From Cupriavidus sp. WGlv3 (lineage in GTDB: Bacteria; Pseudomonadota; Gammaproteobacteria; Burkholderiales; Burkholderiaceae): 64,000 bases of DNA. The stretch spans positions 1 to 64,000 of the forward strand of contig NZ_JALHRX010000004.1 of NCBI RefSeq assembly GCF_023952475.1, read 5' to 3'. The position numbers and the translations under genes are program-made. Positions 1 to 7,541 of this stretch are shown here, one piece after another (the first letter of the stretch is position 1; the number at the start of each line of letters is the position of its first letter). Under the pieces are notes generated by a model, which did no database searches, was not told the origin of the DNA, and was given only the letters and a program-made list of their open reading frames with translations.

Positions 1-609
1 GAAGCGGCAAAGGAGGATGCGGCTAGCGGCAATACCAGCACGCCGGGAAAGGTGCCGCACCAAGGCGAGCCGATGGTCCACCTCAACGGCCGGGCTGGCG
101 TGGCGATCGTGGCGGGACAGGATTTGCAAATCGCCAGTGGGGAAAGCGTCGTGATGGCCAGCGGCCAGGACAACAATGTCGCCGTCGCTGGGCAGGCGCG
201 CGTGCATGCCGGTCAGGCGATCGGCGTGGCGGCGGGATTGTCTTCGGCCGGCGACGGAAACGCCTGTCTGCAACTGACGGCAGGTCAGGGCGATATCGAT
301 CTCCAGTCGCAGCATGATCTGCTGAAGCTGGCGGCGCGGGAGGACCTGACCATTGTGTCGGCCAACATGAATGTGGACTTTGCCGCGGCCAAGCGGATTC
401 GCATTGCCACGGCTGGCAGAGCTGCCATCACGATTGAGGGCGGCAATATTACCTTCGAATGTCCGGGACCGATTACCTATAAGGCGGCGCAGAGAATCTT
501 TGAGGGGAACACCAATATTCCGTACCAGCTGCCAGCCTTCCCAACGAACTTCTGCCTCGACTGCATGCGCCAAGCCATGGCATCAGGGGCTGCCCTTGTG
601 CCGGCGTGA
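1..609 (+). CDS. vgrG: VgrG C-terminal part (T6SS spike), 5' end outside window
   Basis: The reading frame is open from base 1 and ends at 609, giving the last 202 residues of a longer protein. The sequence is rich in short repeated beta-strand units (IVAGQDLQIASGES, DIDLQSQHDLLKLAAREDL, IRIATAGRAAITIEGG), the pattern of the DUF2345 domain found at the C-terminus of many VgrG proteins. VgrG trimers form the puncture tip of the type VI secretion system, and the tail region often carries or docks an effector. The next genes (DUF4123 adaptor, lipoproteins, Tle1 lipase) follow closely on the same strand, which is the usual order vgrG-adaptor-immunity-effector. The gp27/gp5-like N-terminal part lies outside the window, so the call rests on the tail and the neighbours. 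Confidence 0.85.
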   Translation, partial: EAAKEDAASGNTSTPGKVPHQGEPMVHLNGRAGVAIVAGQDLQIASGESVVMASGQDNNVAVAGQARVHAGQAIGVAAGLSSAGDGNACLQLTAGQGDIDLQSQHDLLKLAAREDLTIVSANMNVDFAAAKRIRIATAGRAAITIEGGNITFECPGPITYKAAQRIFEGNTNIPYQLPAFPTNFCLDCMRQAMASGAALVPA

Positions 610-663
610 ATGCACGAAGCCAATGCGCTATCGACCGACTAGTTGCTGCTCATGGAGCAATCA

Positions 664-1638
664 ATGGCAAGAAATCGCAGCGTAACGAGCCCTTCGGTTT
701 ATTTCGCGGTCGCACCTACCTCGCCCCGGTTGGCCGACCAAGTGCTGGAAGAATGGCAGCGCCGGCTGGCACAGGAGCCACGGCTACACCTGTATGCACT
801 CGTTGATTGCCTGATCGCGCCGGATTTCGTCGATTTCTGCGTGCGCGAGGGATGGCAGGCTCCCACATCCATCTATGCCGATCAGATCGGCCTGGACAGT
901 GGCCGGATGTGGTCACCTTCGCTTTTGGCATTGTCGGCAGAAATGGCGTCCCTGCATCAGCAGGTCACCAGCATAGGACAGCACTGCAGCAGCAAGCCCG
1001 CCCTCGGCTTTATTGCCAGCCGCTATCCCATTGAAGTGGTAAAGGCCCAACTGCTGCGCCTGGCTTGCGTTGCAGATGGTGACGGCAGCCGCTGGTTGGT
1101 CCGGTTCGGCGATACGCGAGTGTGGCCTCCGGCGGAAAAATGGCTAACGCCGGAACAGCACGCCCACGCGTTCGCTGGACTCGATACGTGGATGATCGTA
1201 AATCGTTACGGCCAACTACAAACGTTCGACGGCAGTCCGGACACTGATCCAGCCTGCCCGAACGTACTCGTCACGGATTTCCGCATTTCCCCTTCTCAGT
1301 TCAGCCGCATGTGCATGTGGGGCGAGGCAGATGCCCATCTTGCCAGGTTGGCCGGCACATGGGCCAGTGTGCAATCGTTACGGAGGCCTATCGAGCAATA
1401 CGATATTGCCAGCCAATGCCTTGCCACGCTCGATCAGCTAGGGGTCACGGACGAACAGCACCGATATCAATGCATTCGCCGCGCCCTACTGCAGAGAGAG
1501 CCTTGCGACAACGCCGTGCAGAGTGAACCCTTGGTCGGGTGTCGGCACGAGCCAGGCGTCTCAGCGGCAGCCACACAGCCGATAATCCGGGAAAATCATA
1601 GTCAAGTAGACACTCTCTCAAAAGGCATATGCCCATGA
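664..1638 (+). CDS. DUF4123 domain protein, T6SS effector adaptor
   Basis: A 324-residue soluble protein with the DUF4123 pattern: an N-terminal segment on reading a 'capacity' domain (LYALVDCLIAPDFVDF), a central WLVRFGDTRVWPP stretch and a Trp-rich middle. DUF4123 proteins (also called Tap or TEC) are chaperone-adaptors that load a specific cargo effector onto its cognate VgrG. Position between vgrG and a Tle1 lipase gene fits this role, so the 660-residue lipase is the predicted cargo. I chose ATG 664 because GGAG at 654-657 lies six bases upstream; ATG 652 and TTG 643 are in-frame alternatives. The end overlaps the start of the next gene. Confidence 0.8.
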   Translation: MARNRSVTSPSVYFAVAPTSPRLADQVLEEWQRRLAQEPRLHLYALVDCLIAPDFVDFCVREGWQAPTSIYADQIGLDSGRMWSPSLLALSAEMASLHQQVTSIGQHCSSKPALGFIASRYPIEVVKAQLLRLACVADGDGSRWLVRFGDTRVWPPAEKWLTPEQHAHAFAGLDTWMIVNRYGQLQTFDGSPDTDPACPNVLVTDFRISPSQFSRMCMWGEADAHLARLAGTWASVQSLRRPIEQYDIASQCLATLDQLGVTDEQHRYQCIRRALLQREPCDNAVQSEPLVGCRHEPGVSAAATQPIIRENHSQVDTLSKGICP

Positions 1639-1901
1639 TGCGACGACTTGCCGTGCTTGCCGCCAGCCTGGTGATTGCAACCTTGACCGCTTGCGCTTCC
1701 ACTGGCCTGTCTACCAAAGACAAGAACAAGGACTATTTCAATGCATCGATCGGTCCAGTGAATCACACCGATCAGTTCCTATACATGTTCTTCATCGAGA
1801 ATGCGACAAGCGCTGGGGCGAGGGCATATGGATGGCGCAACGCTGGCAGTTGTTGCGTGCGTTTGCCAAAGGTATATCGCCCCGGCCTGAGCGTCGATTG
1901 A
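1629..1901 (+). CDS. Truncated DUF3304-like lipoprotein, first tandem copy (putative Tle1 immunity)
   Basis: A 90-residue protein with a type II signal peptide (MRRLAVLAASLVIATLTAC, lipobox LTAC) followed by the segment STKDKNKDYFNASIGPVNHT, which is nearly identical in the next gene. It overlaps the end of the DUF4123 gene by 10 bases. The protein stops at a TGA (1899-1901) immediately after PGLSVD, exactly where the second copy goes on for about 85 more residues, so this copy has lost its C-terminal half. Lipoprotein immunity proteins (Tli) next to Tle lipases protect the periplasm from self-intoxication; that function is inferred from position. Whether the short product is folded or active is unknown. 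Confidence 0.7.
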   Translation: MPMMRRLAVLAASLVIATLTACASTGLSTKDKNKDYFNASIGPVNHTDQFLYMFFIENATSAGARAYGWRNAGSCCVRLPKVYRPGLSVD

Positions 1902-1924
1902 CCGCAACCGAAGGGCATATCCCC

Positions 1925-2407
1925 ATGATGCGACTTACCGTGATTATTACCAACCTGGCGATGGCCGCGCTGACAGCTTGCGCTTCCAGCGACCTGTCTA
2001 CCAAAGACAAGAACAAGGACTACTTCAATGCATCAATCGGCCCGGTCAACCACACAAGCCAGTATCTTTATGGATTCCAGGTAAATGGTGCGTTTGGCGC
2101 AAACGCCGGTGCCTACGGCGGAGATATCGCTGGCACCTGTTGTGTTCGCCTACCCAGGCTATACCGTCCCGGCCTGACTGTCGATATCGATTACGACCTG
2201 ACCCTCGACGACGGCAGCAAGCACAACTGGAAAACCAGGAAAGCCGTGCCGGTCGATCCTTACACCGAGCCGGGTGATGTCTATGTGCACTTCTTCCCGA
2301 ACGATCAGATTAGGGTGGTGGTGTCCCGGGCGGGGCCGGGAAGCAGCCAACACCCCATCCCGCGCCCGGTAGATCCTGGTGAACGACGTGGAGGCGTGCG
2401 TCAATGA
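1925..2407 (+). CDS. DUF3304-like lipoprotein, second copy (putative Tle1 immunity)
   Basis: A 160-residue lipoprotein: signal peptide ending in the lipobox LTAC, then the repeat segment shared with the upstream copy, then VDIDYDLTLDDGSKHNW and a YTEPGDVYVHFFPNDQIRVVV beta-rich end. This resembles the DUF3304 family, which is commonly found beside DUF2235/Tle1 lipases in Burkholderiales. It most likely sits in the periplasmic face of a membrane and neutralises the lipase encoded next, whose ATG overlaps this stop codon (ATGA, 2404-2407), so the two are translationally coupled. ATG 1925 was chosen because AAGGG lies about ten bases upstream and because it aligns with the second methionine of copy one. 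Confidence 0.75.
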   Translation: MMRLTVIITNLAMAALTACASSDLSTKDKNKDYFNASIGPVNHTSQYLYGFQVNGAFGANAGAYGGDIAGTCCVRLPRLYRPGLTVDIDYDLTLDDGSKHNWKTRKAVPVDPYTEPGDVYVHFFPNDQIRVVVSRAGPGSSQHPIPRPVDPGERRGGVRQ

Positions 2408-4386
2408 AACAGCCTGTCAAAACTCCGCGCTTGGATACCAGCTATTCGCCAGCAACGGAGCACTGCCAGTTGACATCAGAGGAGGAGACCTACCTGGACG
2501 ATCATCGCCCGTCCTGCCTACATTTCAAATACGGCGCTCCTCCGAACTGCCACAACGTTGTGAATGTCGGATTGTTTTTCGATGGGACCAATAACAACAT
2601 GGAGAGGGACTATCACTTGAATCGTCGCTGGAGACCCCCGCCGGTCCGCTCGCACAGCAACGTTGTTAGGTTGTATTTGGCTTATCCTCCCGCACTTGAT
2701 AACCGTCCGGAGACTAGCAATCAGTACTTCCGATACTACATGCCGGGCGTGGGTACACCTTTTCCCGAAGTCGGCGAAGAACAGGAGACGGAGGATGGCA
2801 AGGCATTCGCCAAGGGTGGCCAGGCGCGCATCTTGTGGGCGGTGCTGCAGGTCTATAACGCAGTGCACCGTGCTGTCTACGATGATTTTCCTCTGTACTC
2901 CAACGAAGAGATGTCCGGTTTGATTCGTGACTACGAACAAAAGGTCAACTTCAACCGCAGGCCGGATCCAGAAGATCCCCCCATCCTGCGACGCGACTGG
3001 TTCAAGCCCCTGACCGATCGCTTGTCGCAGACTTTGCGTGAGCGCCTGATTGCAAAGCGGCTACCCACCGTCCCGCTGGTCACCTTGTCGGTATTCGGGT
3101 TCTCTCGCGGCGCAGTGGAAGCGCGGGCCTTCTGCTACTGGTATCAGGACGCATTGCGGAACGGGAAGTTTGCCGGCATCGACACCGAAATCAAATTCCT
3201 TGGTCTGTTTGACTCGGTGGCATCCGTGGGGCCACCTGCATCCCTGCACGAGCAATTCGGTATATGGATGGCTAGCGGTCATGCAAGCTGGGCGGCCGAG
3301 ATTCTCAAACCGCTGCCGGATTTGGTAAAGAAGACCGTGCACATCATCGCAGCACATGAGGTGCGAATGAACTTCCCCGTGACACGGGTCGTGGGCGGCA
3401 ATGTCGAGGAGTGGATGTTTCCGGGGGTGCATTCCGATGTCGGTGGCGGCTACGCGCCCGGTAATCAAGGCCGTTCGCGCAATGGCTACGCTGCGCTGCT
3501 GTCGCAAGTTCCACTCCTGCATATGTATCGCGCCGCTCTCGTTGCCGGAGTCCCGCTAGCTCGCCTAGATAAGATGAAGCAAGTGGTGCGCGACGACTTT
3601 GAGGTCGACCCCGCCCTGATGTCCGCCTTCACCAACTACTTGCGGACCTTGCAGGCCGGAGACTGCACCGACTATGAGGCTCTGGTGCGCAAGCATATGG
3701 GCCTCTACTACGGATGGCGTTCGCGGATAGCCTATCGAGGCGATAAGGCGATTTCAGCTGCAGCGACGGATCAACAGGAAAAGCAGGATCTGGAAGAGTC
3801 CGAATCGAGCATGAAATGGGATGTGCATCTTCTAGAGTTGCGCGACTCGCCCAATGCGATGCGAACCGACCGCGGCGGACTGGCACTTTCGCCCCAGGAG
3901 CGGGCGGGTGGCAACCAGCTCCCGGTAATCTACGCCGAAGCTGGGCTGCCTTTGAACCCTTGGGAACGTTGGGCCCTGGACATATTCCGTAGCCAGTCGC
4001 ACTCGGGAGCGTTGTCGCAACAGGGTGAAGACGTGCTGCTGGAAGACTATGTGCACGATTCCTTTGCCGGGTTCTATCTTGCGGGGGCCATTACGAGGTT
4101 CGATCAGGAAGAAGCCTTTCAGCAGATGTGCAGGAAACTGGCGCAGGGCCGGTCGCTGGATAGCTTCGAGCAACGGATGTATCAGCTGAATCCCGCCCGC
4201 GCGGACCAAGAGGTCGAGGCGATCAAAGCCGGCGCGCCAGTCGCCGACGCCGACGATCCGTTTATTTTTCCGGTAATGACCGATGACGACGCTGCAGCTC
4301 TACGCGTTGCCGGTGTCCGGCTCGCAACAAGCACCCGACGCGAAGGCGGCGGGTATTTTCGCCAGCGTTGGGTGTACGGGAAATGA
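2404..4386 (+). CDS. tle1: Tle1-type T6SS phospholipase effector (DUF2235)
   Basis: A 660-residue alpha/beta hydrolase without signal peptide. It has the DUF2235 hallmarks: NVGLFFDGTNNN near residue 55, the nucleophile elbow GFSRGA (Ser234), and PGVHSDVGGGY (Asp345); His551 in VHDSFAGF is a reasonable third catalytic residue. Tle1 enzymes are delivered into rival cells by T6SS and cleave membrane phospholipids, with phospholipase A activity known for characterised members. Genetic context (vgrG, DUF4123 adaptor, lipoprotein immunity genes) agrees. The start overlaps the lipoprotein stop. Substrate specificity (A1 or A2) cannot be read from the sequence. Confidence 0.88.
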   Translation: MKQPVKTPRLDTSYSPATEHCQLTSEEETYLDDHRPSCLHFKYGAPPNCHNVVNVGLFFDGTNNNMERDYHLNRRWRPPPVRSHSNVVRLYLAYPPALDNRPETSNQYFRYYMPGVGTPFPEVGEEQETEDGKAFAKGGQARILWAVLQVYNAVHRAVYDDFPLYSNEEMSGLIRDYEQKVNFNRRPDPEDPPILRRDWFKPLTDRLSQTLRERLIAKRLPTVPLVTLSVFGFSRGAVEARAFCYWYQDALRNGKFAGIDTEIKFLGLFDSVASVGPPASLHEQFGIWMASGHASWAAEILKPLPDLVKKTVHIIAAHEVRMNFPVTRVVGGNVEEWMFPGVHSDVGGGYAPGNQGRSRNGYAALLSQVPLLHMYRAALVAGVPLARLDKMKQVVRDDFEVDPALMSAFTNYLRTLQAGDCTDYEALVRKHMGLYYGWRSRIAYRGDKAISAAATDQQEKQDLEESESSMKWDVHLLELRDSPNAMRTDRGGLALSPQERAGGNQLPVIYAEAGLPLNPWERWALDIFRSQSHSGALSQQGEDVLLEDYVHDSFAGFYLAGAITRFDQEEAFQQMCRKLAQGRSLDSFEQRMYQLNPARADQEVEAIKAGAPVADADDPFIFPVMTDDDAAALRVAGVRLATSTRREGGGYFRQRWVYGK

Positions 4387-4501
4387 CAAGAATCTCATCG
4401 CAGAATTCCCGGAAGCGGCAGCCAAGCAAGCTGTAAGAGTAGTGGGCGCGAGCGCTCCATGCGGAGAGAATCTATTGTGTCATTGGCGATGAGGTGAATG
4501 A

Positions 4502-5089
4502 ATGAGGAGGATGGTTGCTCTGACGCTATTGCTGACGATGGGGCTCGGCAATGCTAGCGCGTTACCAGATGTAGTCATGTTCACTGGAGACTCGATCCAA
4601 ATAGAGGTGCCAACTCGGGACTATACGAGGGTTGCCGAAAGCATATCGGCTGCTGGGTCCGATGCCGAGCATAGTGGCGCGTTGTTCGATATCGTGCTGA
4701 CAAGACGGCGCGCGCTAGGAGGCAACGAATCAGACACCGGGACCGTTTGCCGCAAAACCATTGCGGTTTGCCAATCGATCGGCCGAGGAGTGGTGCCTTA
4801 CTGGCTTGATGTCAATGGCATTCTGCGGATTGGGGGCGCCACCGAGACTGTGCGTGAGATTTCGCTCTCGGGACGGCGTGCCTTCGAAGCATTTCACCTA
4901 TGTGCCTGGAATCCAAACGGCGTGAACATGCCGGTTGGGGGGCAATGTTATACATTGGTCCTGCCGCTCGAGAACAAAGTGGTGAGCCTTGGTTTTTTGT
5001 TGGGGCGGAATGTGGGTTGCCAGAAGTATGAAAGGTGCTGGCGCCAAGAACTGAAGAAGGCCCGGTGGATTGCCGGCAGGGTCAACTAA
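4502..5089 (+). CDS. Hypothetical secreted protein after the Tle1 effector
   Basis: A 195-residue protein with a clear signal peptide (MRRMVALTLLLTMGLGNASA) and no further membrane segment. The mature part holds several cysteines (VCRKTIAVC, LCAW, QCYT, GCQKYERC), suggesting periplasmic disulfides. I do not recognise a family. ATG 4502 is supported by GAGGTG at 4491-4496. It lies 115 bases after the lipase on the same strand, so it may be a second immunity or accessory protein of the T6SS block, but its length and composition differ from the DUF3304-like lipoproteins. Codon use is somewhat less GC-rich than the genes after 5.1 kb, as in the rest of this block. Confidence 0.6.
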   Translation: MRRMVALTLLLTMGLGNASALPDVVMFTGDSIQIEVPTRDYTRVAESISAAGSDAEHSGALFDIVLTRRRALGGNESDTGTVCRKTIAVCQSIGRGVVPYWLDVNGILRIGGATETVREISLSGRRAFEAFHLCAWNPNGVNMPVGGQCYTLVLPLENKVVSLGFLLGRNVGCQKYERCWRQELKKARWIAGRVN

Positions 5090-5123
5090 AAGAGAAGCCT
5101 CTGTAAGCGTCAGCACATCCCCC

Positions 5124-6011
5124 CTACCCCCGCAACACCTGCACCACCAACGCAAACGCCGGCGACGGCTGCCGCCTGCTCGGGTAGTAAAGGTGATAGC
5201 CATCGAACTTCGGACACCAGTCCTCCAGCACGCGCACCAGCCGGCCGGCTTCGATATGCTGCATCAGCTCATCCTCGGGCAGCAGCGTGATCCCCAACCC
5301 GGCAAGTGCTGCATCGACCTGCGGCTGCGTGGTATTGAAGATCAGCGGCCCGTCCACACGCACGTTCACCTGGCGGCCGCGCCGCTCGAAGTCCCAGACG
5401 TAGAGCCCGCCGGAGGTGGGCATGCGCTGGTTGATGCAGCGGTGCGCCATCAGGTCTTGCGGGGTCTTGGGCGGCGGATTGGCCGCGAAGTAGGCGGGCG
5501 ACGCCACCACCGCCATGCGTAGCGGCGGGCCGATGGGCACGGCGATCATGTCCTTGTCGATGGTGTTGCCCAGGCGCACGCCGGCGTCGAAGCGGTCCGC
5601 CACGATGTCGCGGAAGCCGTAGTTGACGTCGAACTCCAGCTTGATGTCCGGGTATTCGTGCAGCAGCGGCGTGAGCCGTGGCAGCAGGATGGTGTGCAGC
5701 ACGTTGTCGCCGCAGGTGATGCGGACCGTGCCGGCGGGCTTGTCGCGCAAGGCGGTCAGGGCATCGAGCTCGGCCTCGATTTCGTCGAAGCGGTGGCCGA
5801 TGGCCTGCATCAGCCGTTCGCCCGCCGCGGTGGGCGAGACGCTGCGCGTGGTGCGCGTCAGCAGCCGGATCCGCAGCCGTTCCTCGAGGCCGCGCACGGC
5901 CTGGCTCAGCGCTGACTGTGTTACCCCCAGCGACGCGGCGGCCCGCGTAAAGCTGCCTTCGCGCGCGACCGTCACGAAAGCCAGCAGGTCGTTGAGATTG
6001 CGTCGGACCAT
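5124..6011 (-). CDS. LysR-family transcriptional regulator
   Basis: A 295-residue LysR regulator: winged helix at residues 4-63 (LLAFVTVAREGSFTRAAASL..TQSALSQAVRGLEERL) and a type 2 periplasmic-binding-protein effector domain from about residue 88. It belongs by pattern to the CrgA-like/YafC branch. Its start lies 235 bases from the divergent NepI-like efflux gene, so it most likely controls that gene through the shared intergenic region. The effector is unknown. Confidence 0.9.
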   Translation of the reverse strand: MVRRNLNDLLAFVTVAREGSFTRAAASLGVTQSALSQAVRGLEERLRIRLLTRTTRSVSPTAAGERLMQAIGHRFDEIEAELDALTALRDKPAGTVRITCGDNVLHTILLPRLTPLLHEYPDIKLEFDVNYGFRDIVADRFDAGVRLGNTIDKDMIAVPIGPPLRMAVVASPAYFAANPPPKTPQDLMAHRCINQRMPTSGGLYVWDFERRGRQVNVRVDGPLIFNTTQPQVDAALAGLGITLLPEDELMQHIEAGRLVRVLEDWCPKFDGYHLYYPSRRQPSPAFALVVQVLRG

Positions 6012-6246
6012 GCGTCGGTCTCCATCGGCATATTGATTAGTGTTACTTATAACCTCTTTAAGTACTCATTAGCTAGTCATTGGCCCCTCCACGCGCGAAG
6101 ATGGGTGGGAAGCTGAGGCCGGGCACCCGGCCTCGCCATTGCTGCTTCCGGCACTTTTTTCCACACACCGCGCTCAGGCCACGCCGCTCCGGACGATAAC
6201 GGAGCTGCGGGGGCGTCGTGCGCGCCTCCAGAGCTCCCTGAACTGC
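6012..6246. promoter_or_regulatory. Divergent promoter region between LysR and nepI-like genes
   Basis: This 235-base interval separates two divergent genes. AT-rich sequence sits next to the LysR start (about 6025-6080), where promoters and a LysR-type T-N11-A site would be expected. No single operator could be assigned by eye. Confidence 0.35.
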
Positions 6247-7494
6247 ATGACAACCCCACTCTGTGACGCCCCCGTGGGCGCGACACTCCCCGCGCACGAT
6301 GCCGACCGCCAACCCGCCCACTGGAGCGGCGTCTTTGCGATGACACTGTGCGTGTTTGCGCTGATCGCCTCGGAATTCATGCCGGTCAGCCTGCTGACGC
6401 CCATGGCCGCCGACCTGCATGTCACCGAAGGCCTGGCGGGCAAGGGGATCGCGATCTCCGGCGCCTTTGCCGTGGTGACCAGCCTGTTTATCTCCGCGCT
6501 GGCCGGCAGCATGGACCGCAAGACGCTGCTGCTGGGGCTGACAGCGCTGATGGCGGTTTCCGGCGCGGTGATTGCGCTCGCGCCCAACTACCTTGCCTAC
6601 ATGGCGGGCCGTGCGCTGATCGGCATAGTGGTGGGCGGCTTCTGGTCGATGTCGGCGGCAACGGCGATGCGGCTGGTTCCGCCCGGCCAGGTGCCGCGCG
6701 CGCTGGCGATCTTCAACGGCGGCAACGCGCTGGCCACGGTGGTGGCGGCGCCGCTGGGCAGCTACCTGGGCGCGGTGATCGGCTGGCGCGGCGCGTTCTT
6801 CTGCCTGGTGCCGGTGGCGCTGGTCGCTTTTGCGTGGCAGTGGATCAGCCTGCAGGCGATGCCGGTGGCAGCGCGCGGCAGCGGCTCCCCCAACGGCTCC
6901 CTCGACGGCTCGTCCAACGGCTTGCGACTGTTGCGCCAGCCACTGGTGGTGCTGGGCATGCTCGGTGCCAGCGTGTTCTTCATGGGGCAGTTCACGCTGT
7001 TCACCTACGTGCGGCCGTTTCTCGAGACGGTGACGCGGGTCAATGTGTCGTCGCTGTCGCTGATCCTGCTGGTGATCGGGGTTACGGGTTTCATCGGCAC
7101 CATGGCCATCGGCGCGGTGTTCAGGCGCGGCTTCTACGCGACGATGATTGCCATACCGGTAGTGATGGCGGCGATTGCGCTGGCACTGGTCGCATTCGGC
7201 GCCAAGACTGCCGCTGCGGTTGCGTTGCTGGGGCTGTGGGGCTTCGTTGCCACGGCGGCGCCGGTAGGCTGGTGGGCCTGGATCGCCAGGACCTTCCCGA
7301 ATAATGCCGAAGCCGGCGGTGGCCTATTGGTGGCGGTGGTCCAGCTTGCCATCGCGCTGGGCTCCACCGTGGGTGGCCTGCTGTTTGACCGCAGCGGTTA
7401 TCAAAGCACCTTCGTCGCCAGTGCTGCGCTGCTGGGGATCGCTGCGTTGCTGACCTGGCTGACCGCGCGCGCCGAAGCCGCGCGGGCTGCCTGA
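6247..7494 (+). CDS. nepI: NepI-like MFS efflux pump (purine ribonucleoside exporter family)
   Basis: A 415-residue major facilitator protein with 12 predicted membrane helices. The N-terminal half (SEFMPVSLLTPMAADL, GRALIGIVVGGFWSMSAATAMRLVPP) and the second half (PVGWWAWIARTFP) match the NepI/YdhP arrangement closely. E. coli NepI exports purine ribonucleosides such as inosine by proton antiport; substrate transfer to this protein is an inference and sugars or antibiotics are possible. I chose ATG 6247 since the longer frame upstream lacks membrane character and the helix begins right after this start. A hydrophilic, Gly/Ser-rich loop (SGSPNGSLDGSSNG) sits between helices 6 and 7. It converges with the molybdenum hydroxylase operon at a strong hairpin. 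Confidence 0.8.
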   Translation: MTTPLCDAPVGATLPAHDADRQPAHWSGVFAMTLCVFALIASEFMPVSLLTPMAADLHVTEGLAGKGIAISGAFAVVTSLFISALAGSMDRKTLLLGLTALMAVSGAVIALAPNYLAYMAGRALIGIVVGGFWSMSAATAMRLVPPGQVPRALAIFNGGNALATVVAAPLGSYLGAVIGWRGAFFCLVPVALVAFAWQWISLQAMPVAARGSGSPNGSLDGSSNGLRLLRQPLVVLGMLGASVFFMGQFTLFTYVRPFLETVTRVNVSSLSLILLVIGVTGFIGTMAIGAVFRRGFYATMIAIPVVMAAIALALVAFGAKTAAAVALLGLWGFVATAAPVGWWAWIARTFPNNAEAGGGLLVAVVQLAIALGSTVGGLLFDRSGYQSTFVASAALLGIAALLTWLTARAEAARAA

Positions 7495-7510
7495 CGCGCT
7501 TGCTTGAAAG

Positions 7511-7534
7511 GCGCCGCGACCACGGTCGCGGCGC
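7511..7534. terminator. Bidirectional hairpin between convergent nepI-like and hydroxylase genes
   Basis: An 11-bp perfect inverted repeat, GCGCCGCGACC (7511-7521) and GGTCGCGGCGC (7524-7534), stands between the two stop codons. The stem is flanked by AAAGG on the left and CCTTG on the right, so either strand ends in a short T-rich stretch. It probably ends transcription from both sides. Confidence 0.6.
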
Positions 7535-7541
7535 GCCTTGC

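Noticed and set aside
4283..4492. 69-codon frame overlapping the end of the lipase gene
   Set aside because: Out of frame with the lipase over half its length, no domain and no ribosome site.
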